In this document: positions 25,595-34,991 of the stretch, one piece after another
How the letters are laid out: every line of letters starts with the position of its first letter
Numbering within the stretch: the first letter of the stretch is position 1
From: Whalleya microplaca
Taxonomy: Eukaryota > Ascomycota > Sordariomycetes > Xylariales > Xylariaceae
Direction: 5' to 3'
NCBI GenBank assembly: GCA_022497155.1
Contig: MU385723.1
Location: 558,001-622,000 of the forward strand
Length of the DNA stretch: 64,000 nt
Notes under the pieces: model-generated
What the model was told of the DNA's origin: nothing
What the model saw: only the letters and a program-made list of their open reading frames with translations
Databases searched by the model: none
Position numbers and translations under genes: made by a program

Positions 25595-27642
25595 CACCTC
25601 CTCCTTCGAAATCACCATGATCGCCTCGGTCGCCTCAGGAAAACACGCACGGAATGTTTCAAGTTCTGGAAGCGGCCTCGATGGTCCAAAGTAAAATGGA
25701 GTGGGTGGTCATATGGGTGGCCGTCGCCAAACTATTCACCCGAGTCCTCAATGAGTATGCCACCGCTCACGACACTAAACATTAGTACTGCTTTGCCTGG
25801 AGAAGTGGAAACGTTTGGTCCCAGACAACTACATTTACGTGAGAACTCAGAGGCGACGGTAGATACTATTGTTTCCTTCAGAGAGATTCTGAAGCAAGGA
25901 CCGCCTTGAATGGATGGACGGGTCGTTGCATAGTATGTTTATGTGGGACCGTCGCTACACACCAACATATATGGCTCGCTCGGTGCTAGAGAAATGGGTA
26001 GGAGGTTTGGGTTGGGAAGGCTGGTGTTCGGGGTCCTGGGCTATAGATACAAGGGAGTACAAAGCGCGTTGCTTGCATAGGTTGGAAGACTCTCTCGGGC
26101 TCAAGAAGACAGGCAGAATACAATAGAGATGTCTAGCAGACGACGTTTGAGTCGAGCGACTTGTGTACTACTATGCAAATGTGGAAAGCTCTTACAAATG
26201 TAAAGAGCATTTGCAGGTCTAGAGCCCCAGGACACCTCAGTTGCATGCTTTTTACTGAACCAGATAGCGGAACAAGATACAACCATGTGTCTCCAAGGAG
26301 TCTAAGAACACTATATGCCTGAGTAGTCGGGATCACGTTTGATACTATAGAGATTAGTCTTACGAATTGCAGGGTCATCGGATGAGTATACGTACGAATC
26401 AACGCCAGTTATCTCGACGAGATATCCCCTTTTCTGACATTGATCCTCGTAATTCCTGTTCTGGGCCCAGAAAACACTTGACTAGATATGCCGAATGAGT
26501 ACGCCGTTTGCCTCTTAAAATCTGCGAAGGTTGCTGGTTCACTGGGAAGGTCCCTGGCCCGGTTGAGCATCTGGAGATCAGAGTTCAGTCCACGGAACTT
26601 ACCTGCTCACTGAGCAGCACACATGTGCATCGGAATGGTGGTCTGCATCCTTGTATAATGCCTGTATGATGCCTGTATAATGTCCTTTAGAATGCCCTAC
26701 ATGATCCGTGGAGGTTGTCCGCTGATAACCTAGAGGGAGGTTAGTATAATATAGTAATCCTGAGGACTGCAGCGTTTTACCTATTGAGTCGTTCTCACCT
26801 GTCAAGCCTCAGGGTGTCCTTGGCTTCGCCCTCCCCCCTCCACGTGGGCGGCATACCAGTCTTGAATCAGTCAAACACCACCATCTCTGCTGCAGTTAGC
26901 AGTCTGGACTCAGCCTAGTATCGACCTAACTAAGATATAGTAAGGATTCGTCACCACCTATAGAGCGGCTTGAGGAAGCGGAAGTCCGCTTCGACTTGTC
27001 AATATCAGTGCCGTTAGCCTGCCGTTGCCGGCCGTTGCGGCTGTCGAGTCAGGCGAACGCTACCATAATGCCCAGACCTATGTTGATAAGGAGGAAACAT
27101 TTAGCGAGGCGGTTAAAGCTATAGGAGCTGGAATCGCTGGTATGTTAAGCTGAAACAAGAGTACGCATAGCTACTGCGAAGAGCTACCCAGAGTCATTTC
27201 CGTCCTCCATGCTGAGATTACAGGTCGCCCCTATCTATTACTTTGAAACGATGGCCCCGATGTATCCGATCTATCCCATCCATGATCGCGATCTAGTTTG
27301 CATACTACCCCGCGAGTCGGAAGGCCTCGATGTCGACTAGCTTAGCGCTGGATTACCGTAGAGCAAGGGAAATGGCTGCTAGAGCAGCTAGCAGTAGATT
27401 AAGCTTTTCTCCTTAACGCTGGAATATATAAGTTTCGATTCTCTCGGGTCTGTGGGGGACATGATAGCTTATTCTTTTTGCCAACTTAATCCACTCTCTT
27501 GTTCAGACATTTATTATAACTTCACAACGTTCTCTCGTGAACTTATCACTCACCTACGACTTGCTGGTTCAGGTCGTTTATTATCACTATTCACTACCCA
27601 TACTTATTATTCTCACCCTACCAATTTAATACCTCACTCACT
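25595..27642. other. gene-poor region, no supported gene
   Basis: About 2 kb. It holds the ATG7 3' region, short open frames without motifs (for example 25914-26126 plus, 26402-26133 minus), and three imperfect 11-bp repeats at 26652-26685. A TATA-like AATATATAA near 27423 and a pyrimidine-rich leader just before 27643 probably serve the next gene. Confidence 0.45.
26652..26685. repeat. three imperfect 11-bp tandem repeats
   Basis: Units TGTATAATGCC, TGTATGATGCC and TGTATAATGTC follow one another directly. No function can be assigned. Confidence 0.85.
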
Positions 27643-28844
27643 ATGAAGACTGACGGTATGAGACCAAGCTTCGACGAGCTCGAGTGCGCGGCATGTGATG
27701 TTATCCAGATCGTGAAGCAGACGCAGGAGCTCAAGCACTGCAGACTGTCGGTGATTGGTGGGCTAGCATTGCAACATTACCTCCCGAAGTACCGCCCTAC
27801 AGACGTAAGTTGACCTCAAGATATACTATATATAACAATAAATCTCTAATATGTTCCAAAGAACATCAACTTCATCACTAATATCTCAACGTCCCCGAGC
27901 TTAATAAAGAAGAGACTGCTTGAAAAGCCAAACTCTCCGTTTTTCCAGCGTTCGCAGGTGCTTTTCTACAAAGGCGAAGATGGAACGGAACTCCAAGTGG
28001 ATATCAGTCCAGAATGGCTTGTAAGCTCACTTATATGCTTGATGGGCAATTTGGATATACACTTACACAGACACAGTCTCCCTATCTTCCCGAGTCAGCC
28101 ACCAATGTCCGGGACATACCACAGGGAAAGATCCCCTACATCTCCCTGACCGATCTCATCGTCTTCAAGCTCGACTCCGCCGGCCTCCGCTCGAGTCCCG
28201 TCAAGAAAGAGCGCGACGCCCGCGACGCCGCGGCCCTCGTGGAGCACTACCGCGGGTCGATCTCGCTCTCTCCGAAGCAAGAAGAGGTAGCCGAGGAGGC
28301 GCTCTGCGACGTCGCCAAGGTCGGCACGAAGGAGAAGCACTGGTGGGAGCGGCACCTGCGGCTGGGCAGCTCGGCCGGCGCGTCGAGCTCTGGCTCCGTC
28401 GACGACAGCGTGATCCCCACCAGGCCGACCAAGGGCAGCGGCAACCGCCCGCACTCGAACTCCGACTCCGTGTACGACGGCCTGTACCGCGGCAGCGGCA
28501 CGACCAAGGACTCCAACACGGCCTGGTTCTACGAGCGCCTGGACCGCGCCCACCTGCGCCGCTTCACCGCCATGCGCCGCACGCGCGGCGCCGCCGGCAC
28601 CATGACCAAGCCCAAGACCACGCACGCCAGCTTCTTCCGCCACAGCAACAACAGCAGCTCCGTCAGCGTCAGCGTCGACTCGAGTCACGGCCGCGACTGC
28701 AACGGCCAGTACTACCACCTGGAGCCGCAGTGCGGCTCGTGGTCGTCCGCCGCCGGCGACAAGAAGGGTCCCACGGCGACCGTCGTCGAGCGCGCGAACC
28801 CCGCGACCAGGAAGAGGCGCGTCAAGTTCTTGGGCGTCGTATAA
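27643..28844 (+). CDS. nucleotidyltransferase-fold-like protein with a GC-rich, disordered C-terminal half
   Basis: Exons are 27643-27804, 27862-28020 and 28077-28844, all phase 0, giving 362 aa. Residues 32-54 read CRLSVIGGLALQHYLP, then YRPTD, and continue across the intron into NINFIT. This matches the GG-x-A-x-x-x-Y and T-D-I-D/N-F layout of the nucleotidyltransferase superfamily (AbiEii/MNT-like minimal enzymes). A third carboxylate may be in LQVDIS. Then comes a helical stretch (ISLTDLIVFKLDSAG, KERDARDAAALVEHY) seen in such proteins. The usual metal-binding D-x-D is N-I-N here, so activity may be lost or altered. The C-terminal half is Ser/Gly/Arg-rich and likely disordered. The fold call rests on motif recognition alone, and the cell role is unknown. 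The strong GC bias of exon 3 produces long spurious antisense frames. Confidence 0.72.
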
Positions 28845-29930
28845 GTGAGCGGCCTTGACGGTCGCCATTATAGGCGTTTATACTCCAGCATGCTTGCGTG
28901 CTGCTTCTTTCTGGGTTGGGTCTTGGCGCTATTTTGACTTTGGGACCGTTACGACATAATGATCATACGGGCTGGGGGGGGGGGGGGAATGATGATGAAT
29001 ATCCTTCTCCTAGACACTCGCTTTTTAGGTAATGCTCACGGCAGCATCCGCCACTTGTAATCGTAGGATATACCCAGAAATTGTAAGATATCGTATTCGT
29101 TGGTCTCAATTAGTTTTCATGATAATAAAATAAAAATTAAAACACCATCTTTAAACTTCAGGCCGTCCAGTCTTTACTAGAACCGTAACAAAATGACCCG
29201 CTGAGTATCAATCTATACCTGTTCCGTATCATTTCTCTCCATTGAAACAACATGGTCATTCATGGTCCGATTGCCTAGCAATTGATATATTTTCACTAAC
29301 AAGATATAAGTTATGCCGCGAGGCTGCAATGTCCCTCTATTTCACAAAAGGCAAGAGAATAACTAGGAGGTTGTCAAATCAAGCTTGTCCGACGAGATAC
29401 CCGATGCCTTGTGTCGCATAATATGTAAGACCGATAGCCTCAATTACAATGTCACATGTAAACAGTTGCCTTTTTCAGGCCAAAACATCTTGTCAATGAT
29501 TGAGAAATTGTTGATAACATTTAATGATAAGAAGGCAGTTGTCTTCAGGTTTTCGTACGTATGTACACAAGCGTCTATAGCTGTCGTCACAGTTATCGTG
29601 GGTAAGACCCCTAAATCCGCCATGCTGCATCTAAGCCCAGTGGGGTCAGTAGGGACATTAGTGGCCGGCCCGTGACGGGTCTCAGGTGCTTCCAGTGGTG
29701 GAGGAGATGAAGATCAGCTGCATGGCTGTGATCTCTAATAAACTTGCTTACATGAACACATAACCTGTGACATTTTCTCACTCTTTCAACATCAGGTCCT
29801 ATCTTTCTATCGAACTAGATCAAGCCCGAGTATTATTGTTTCTGGTATAGCATTGATATTGTTTTTGGATCTGAAAGAATACCCCCTTTCGGCTAAGCTG
29901 CAGCAGAAATTGCTCTGCCCCCGCATCTTC
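28845..29930. other. intergenic, no supported gene
   Basis: About 1.1 kb. It includes a run of 13 G at about 28975-28987 and an AT-rich patch at 29120-29150. A plus-strand frame at 29385-29675 lacks any recognisable motif. Confidence 0.45.
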
Positions 29931-30136
29931 CGATCTCTTGAAGAGATCGAGCCCGGAAATCCGGGGAAGCTAGAAAAGAAAGACACAGAACGTCTCACCC
30001 TCTGTGTCTCACCTCCTCCATCACGTGGCTTTCTAAGACAGTTTTCTTTGGGCCGTTTTCGGAGGGTCATCAATTCTCTGCTGTTTAAAGATAAAAAAAC
30101 AAAAATTGAAAAAGGCAGACGTATTGATACGTCTGA
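29931..30136. repeat. cluster of four near-perfect hairpins
   Basis: Inverted repeats lie at 29931-29949 (9-bp arms CGATCTCTT, 1-nt loop), 29952-29965 (6-bp arms CCCGGA, 2-nt loop), 29981-30009 (9-bp arms AGACACAGA, 11-nt loop) and 30117-30136 (9-bp arms CAGACGTAT, 2-nt loop). All arms are perfect. A 110-codon open frame spans the cluster but shows no protein motif. The clustering is unlike the rest of the window and recalls the hairpin elements of fungal mitochondrial DNA, so a nuclear copy of mitochondrial sequence is one idea. An untranslated leader structure for the transporter starting at 30250 is another. Confidence 0.8.
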
Positions 30137-30249
30137 TCCCCAAGCTTGTTTTCTAGGAGAAGCTTTGAGGCTGCGAATAGAATAGCTTGCTTAGTAACGC
30201 TAGATGGGTAGTTGAAGTACGCGGCCCTCGATCCCCACATCCTCTCTCG

Positions 30250-32180
30250 ATGGAGTTCCTGTCATCCAGATTTCGGCGCCAAGAGTCCGTCCACGACTAC
30301 GTCGGCGTCTTGGTACCCCTCGAGCAGGCGCACTTGCACAGCCATTCAGCCCGGACCGGAAAATGCGAGTTCGAGGAGCGGAGAGCTAGTCACGATGCTG
30401 ATGATGAAGATGTTGATGAGGCAAGAGGGTCGCAGGCGGCCAAGGATAGCGACAATGAGGACACTGGTATGCTACAGATGAGTGCTGCTGAGTATACTAT
30501 TGAGGGGTTGAGGAGAGAGGTGCGCAAAGGTGAACGTGGAAGACAATGCTCGGAGTATGAGTGTGAGTTTTGCTCGATGATTTAGAAGGGAGAAAGTAGT
30601 GTTGATGAGTGGTGTAGTGAAGTCCAAGCTCATCAATAAGGCCATTCAAGACATCGGCATGGGGCGGTATAATTGGCAGTTATTTGTTCTATGTGGTTTT
30701 GGATGGTATGCGGATAAGTAAGTTCATCCCCTCAGATCCCAAATCTTGGAGTATCTTTACTAAGTGTTCTGATAGCCTTTGGATGCAAGTGGGTACTCTT
30801 TTGCTAACGTTGCTAATTCTCCGAATGCCCTGGAACTCTGTCTCACATAATTCATAGGGAGTTTCGTTGACCCTTCCTTCTCTGTCCGAGGAATTTGGTG
30901 TCTCGGAAAAACAGGTCAGGTACACCACAAGTTCTCTATACGTCGGCTTATGTGTAGGGAGTTTCTTCTGGGGACTGGGTGCGGACATCATGGGCAGACG
31001 AATTGCCTTCAACCTGACTCTACTAATCACAAGCATCTTTGGAATCTGGGCGGCGTACGCACCAAGTTGGCCGGCTGTCTGCATCCTATTTGCTCTCATG
31101 GGGACTGGTGTTGGTGGGAACCTACCGGTTGATGGAGCTTTATTTCTTGAATTCCTGCCAGATGCTTCAAGCGCGTTGTTGACTTTACTGTCTGTCTGGT
31201 GGCCCATCGGACAGCTAGTCTCATCTCTCTTTGCCTGGTTTTTCATCACCAAGTGGCCAGTCAACGAGGGTTGGCGTCATTTTGTCCTGGCTATTGGCAT
31301 AGTCACCTTCGTCATGTTCCTCATCCGTTTCAGTACCTTTCACCTATTTGAATCGCCCAAGTATCTCCTCTCCCAAGGCCGTCAATCTGAAGCAGTGGCC
31401 GTTGTCCATGGCGTGGCCTTTCGAAACAACAGGAAAACCTGGCTCACGGAGGAGATCCTAGATGCTGTTGTAGATAGCGAGAGCACGGAACGAATACCGG
31501 CAAGCCTCTCCACTACTCATGTCCTTAAGCAAAACCTCACGTCCTTGTCTCTTGGCCACATAAAGCCCCTTTTCAAAACTCGAACACTCAAAATCACAAC
31601 ACTCCTAATCTGGTTCTGCTGGAGCACCATCGGCCTGGGTTACCCGCTCTTCAACGCGTTTCTTCCGCAATATCTCTCACATGGTGGCTCAGAAGTGTCA
31701 GCTTCTACCACCCCAGCAGAAACGTACCGCAACTACGCCATAATATCCGTGGTGGGCGTACCGGGAAGTCTACTCGCCGCGTATACTGTCGATCACGACT
31801 CGCCGTTCCTCGGCCGGAAGGGGACACTAGCCATCTCCACGCTCGTATCAGCCGTGTTCCTATTCCTGTTCGCCACCTTCGGCACGACGCCCAACTCGCA
31901 GCTATTCTTCACCTGCGTCGAGGCCTTCTGCCAGAATATCATGTACGGCGTCTTGTACGCCTTCACGCCCGAGGTGTTCCCCGCACCGGTCAGAGGTGCC
32001 GGAACGGGCGTAGCTAGCTTTCTGAACCGCAGCACGGGCCTGGTTGCGCCGATTCTGGCGGCCAATGTACCGGGGGATGGTACCAAGACGCCGATATATA
32101 TGTCAGCCGTACTGATCATGGCAGCTTTTGTGGGAATGGTGTTGATTCCTATCGAGACGAGAGGGAGGCAGAGACTGTAG
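30250..32180 (+). CDS. MFS transporter, SV2/sugar-porter-like
   Basis: Exons are 30250-30562, 30618-30717, 30776-30788 and 30858-32180, giving 582 aa. The third exon is only 13 nt and encodes LWMQ; including it restores GFGWYADN-LWMQ-GVSLTLPSL, the conserved first helix region of this family. The cytosolic N-terminus of about 130 residues is acidic and ends EYTIEGLRREVRKGERG, then KSKLINKAIQDIGMGRY. About 12 membrane helices follow, with the MFS loop GADIMGRR between helices 2 and 3, the amphipathic ESPKYLLSQGR stretch after helix 6, and PEVFPAPVRGAGTG near helix 10. Such proteins move sugars, organic acids or similar small molecules by proton coupling. The substrate cannot be told from sequence. 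The ATG at 30250 is preferred because the upstream codons look non-coding. Confidence 0.9.
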
Positions 32181-32408
32181 GTGCCATCCCTTGGGCTTCC
32201 ACAAGACAGGCGCTTATTAGTGATACAATAAGCATAATATACTCGGTGTCAATACCTATGCAATTGGTGGTTATAGCACATAGCTCAGATCTAATCGTAG
32301 TACATCAACATGGAACAAAAGTGATCATTCAGTATGCTTCGCAGTAGTAGTTTACAACTAGTAATTGCGTTTACATAGTTCTATGAGACGCGGAATCTAG
32401 GTAACAGT

Positions 32409-33594
32409 TCATCTATTCCCCTTCGCTCCAGCCGGTGCATCGAGCCGTCGTTTCTGAAACGATCTCCCCAACGCATCCCTCACCATGGGATCAGCGCGAA
32501 TGGTGTTCTGCACAAGCCATTCCTTGACCTTGGTGTACATCCCCTTGATCATCTCGGGGTCCCCGGCAAACGGCGCCATCTCCAGCTCCATGAGGCGCAC
32601 GACATCCGCATCCATGCTCTGGGCCGTCTGCTCCAGCCTTTCCAGGCTCTGCCTCAACACCTTCTCCGAGGCCTCCTGGGGCTTCAAGCCCTGCTGCTCA
32701 GGCGGCAGCAGGAGGGGCCCGATCTGCGAGAACGCGACGTACAGCGTGATGCTCAGCTGTCTCGCGAGGCTGATGGCCTGGAAGGGCAGGTAGGGGGCGT
32801 GGGCGGTGAAGCGGGCGAGCAGGGGGTTGACGGCGGCGTCGAGGAAGCGCGGGAAGGCGGCGCGCGTGACCGTGTGCACCTCGAACACGCACAGCACGAC
32901 CAGCGTCAGCCAGCGCCAGTAGCGGCCCCAGTCCAGGTAGCCGAACAGGCCCAGCACGTACATGGCGACGGCGGCGACGCCGTAGTACGGCAGCAGGGCC
33001 TGCACGCCGCGCGACACGTAGTCGCGCACCGTGGTGCAGTGCGCCCACCCGCCGACGTCGGGCCCGAACCGCTCGTACGCGAAGCGCGTCGCCGGGTCCG
33101 TCAGCGTGTCAGAGGCGCGCTTCAGGTGCATGAAGTAGTTGGCACCGTCGCCGTCACCGATGCCGCCGTTGGCGCCCAGCTTGTCCGGGTGGTGCAGCGC
33201 CGCCAGCCGGCGGAAGCGGCTCTTGATGTCGCGCTCCGAGGCCGCGAAGGGCACCCCCAGGTCCGCGTAGTAGTTCGACGCCCGCTGCAGCTCGTAGTCC
33301 GCCTCGTAGATCGTGTAGAGCAGGTACAGCGACACGACGAGGATGTGGATGCGCCGCCGGTGCTTCGCGTAGCGGGGTGAGTTCTTGGCGGGTTTCGGCT
33401 CGCCTGCGCGGATCGTGAGCCCGTAGTATATGGCTTGCGCCCAGCCGGTCACGAGCTGTGGGGGTGAATGCGTTAGCTACGAATATTCTTCGCTTTGTTC
33501 TATATGTGTGGAACGGGGAGAGATCGAGGAAGAGGGAGCATACGTTGGGGAGAAACGTCCATCCCAGGAGAGAGAGTATATTATTGCCAGCCAT
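32409..33594 (-). CDS. ER-membrane J-domain co-chaperone, Erj5-like
   Basis: Exons in gene order are 33594-33544 and 33455-32409, giving 365 aa. The start gives MAGNNILSLLGWTFLPN, joined in phase 0 to LVTGWAQAIYY. A membrane helix at about residues 50-65 precedes a J domain (NYYADLGVPFAASERDIKSRFRR) with the Hsp70-activating HPD in HHPDK. Two further hydrophobic stretches follow (YYGVAAVAMYVLGLFGYL and LTLVVLCVFEV). The C-terminus is charged and ends SFQKRRLDAPAGAKGNR. The layout matches fungal Erj5-type proteins, which help Kar2/BiP fold proteins in the ER. Orthology to yeast ERJ5 is likely but not proven. The exons are very GC-rich and cast long shadow frames. Confidence 0.85.
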
Positions 33595-34259
33595 GGCGGT
33601 TGACTTGTGATATCGTATAGATTCCGTATAAGTCAAGCAAGAAGACTAAGTAACCAGCTATATCATGGCTAAGAGACTATGCATAGTCATGTGCAGATAG
33701 CGCAGAAGAAAGTAGAACAAAGATAAATGAAGGACACTTTGTGAAAAGTCGTACGTAGCCTGTTGCGTTCAACTGGTGTAGGAATTGTATGGAATACATG
33801 TACTAACTGACTAGGTATGATATAATGTTATACTTGTTAGTGGATAATCCAGGTTATTTTTAGAGTACTTTGGAGGATTGGACAGATGTGCATTTCGGAC
33901 TTACATGCCAGGGTCCATGAATGATGAAAGCCTGGGGTCTGGCCACCAGCTGGCAAGCGGACCGGTCAGGCTAGAAGTGGCTGTCACTATCTGCCAGTGC
34001 CCGCCACTACTTGCCAGCTGGGCAGCCTCAGAATCACTTGGGCCGCTAGGTTACATGTTTCATAAAACATCCATGGATCCTGACTTCAACTCGACATCCT
34101 CTGAGAAGTGAGGCTTACGAAATTACAAATTACATGCGGATTGTTATACCCGAAGCTTAGTCTCTTCCCACGTTCCTGACTATATCAGCTCTTCCAAATT
34201 GCAATTATATATAATACATCGCCTTAACAACTCACTCTACTACTGACAAGAAGAAGCCT
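33595..34259. other. intergenic, promoter of the J-domain gene and start of a gene-poor stretch
   Basis: 665 bp, AT-rich, with no supported gene. A plus-strand frame at 33878-34111 has no recognisable features. Confidence 0.45.
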
Positions 34260-34628
34260 ATGGATAGCTGGCATTTTATAGTGATCTATATAAATTACAT
34301 TTCATATACAAAGCACTGGGCGACTCATCTATCTGCCTTGCTTGAGATTCTGACAAAGCCACTCGTAAACAAGCTCACTATCATCGGGTATTGCGGTATC
34401 GGCATCCCGGAAGATACCCCGGAAGATCCTCCGGCTGAAGAGCTCTGTTGCACCTGGGTCTCAAGCCTCCACAACTTGCTCATCCCGCCTCACCCTATCG
34501 TTCAACGAGGCTTCGACTTCGCTAGCATCCGCTCGACGTATTATAGGGCTTTGCTGTTTCGGATGGACGGAACGCATCAGCAAATGAGTAGTATCAAGTG
34601 GATTCGCCCCTGTGAAGTCAGATCATAG
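34260..34628 (+). CDS. possible 122-aa hypothetical protein
   Basis: An ATG-initiated open frame preceded by a TATATAT box near 34210 and a pyrimidine/CAACTCAC-rich leader that resembles real fungal 5' regions. The product has a hydrophobic N-terminus (WHFIVIYINYI), an acidic middle (IPEDTPEDPPAEE) and no motif I recognise. No intron is needed. It may be a real orphan gene, the first exon of a longer one, or chance. Confidence is low. Confidence 0.25.
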   Translation: MDSWHFIVIYINYISYTKHWATHLSALLEILTKPLVNKLTIIGYCGIGIPEDTPEDPPAEELCCTWVSSLHNLLIPPHPIVQRGFDFASIRSTYYRALLFRMDGTHQQMSSIKWIRPCEVRS

Positions 34629-34766
34629 CCAGGCAGGCAACCATATCAACACTTTATAAGGATGGAAAGGATTGGTAGACCTCTCTCCCCGGACCTTGAC
34701 TCCCTCTTTCGTTTCAGACCGCCTTAACTCCAATCACGCCAGCCATTACCAGGCCCCGGACTCCTG

Positions 34767-34991
34767 TCACGACCCGAGGTCCGCAACGCTATCCTCGAAG
34801 TTTCGTTGTGTACAATCGGCACAAAACCCGTTGACGATGACTTCCTCCTTGAGAAACTTGAGTGGCTTGTTGCAGGCTAGCCATGTACCGGTGTCTTTGG
34901 CTTGCTTGCACCAGCGGTCGTCCATGACTTGGTCCGTATAGATCTCGTCGCATCTTCGACACTTGTATTTATATGGCTTCTGGGAGCACAT
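34767..34991 (-). CDS. small Cys-rich (zinc-ribbon-like) protein, 74 aa
   Basis: An ATG-initiated frame with cysteines at 11, 14, 28, 40, 57 and 60. The two C-x2-C pairs (KCRRC and CADC), 42 residues apart, resemble a zinc ribbon or a treble-clef knuckle. The rest is mixed charged and polar, with no signal peptide or membrane helix, so a nuclear or cytosolic place is likely. I do not know a named family. No intron is required, though a missed 5' exon is possible. It sits in an otherwise gene-poor region. Confidence 0.5.
   Translation of the reverse strand: MCSQKPYKYKCRRCDEIYTDQVMDDRWCKQAKDTGTWLACNKPLKFLKEEVIVNGFCADCTQRNFEDSVADLGS

Noticed and set aside
27643..28844. Reading the AbiEii-like protein as a toxin-antitoxin or phage-defence system
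   Set aside because: Only a fold-level resemblance is visible, no partner gene is next to it, the metal site looks altered, and the host is a fungus.
28095..28868. 257-codon minus-strand frame opposite the nucleotidyltransferase-like gene
   Set aside because: It is a low-complexity Arg/Ala/Val translation caused by GC-rich codons on the plus strand; no start context or motif supports it.
29853..30185. 110-codon plus-strand frame over the hairpin cluster
   Set aside because: The frame is explained by inverted repeats and has no protein motif or splice support; the DNA structure is the likelier signal.
33154..33636. 160-codon minus-strand frame crossing the first intron of the J-domain gene
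   Set aside because: It reads through a good GTATGC donor and the wrong frame of exon 2; the spliced frame gives a conserved J domain.
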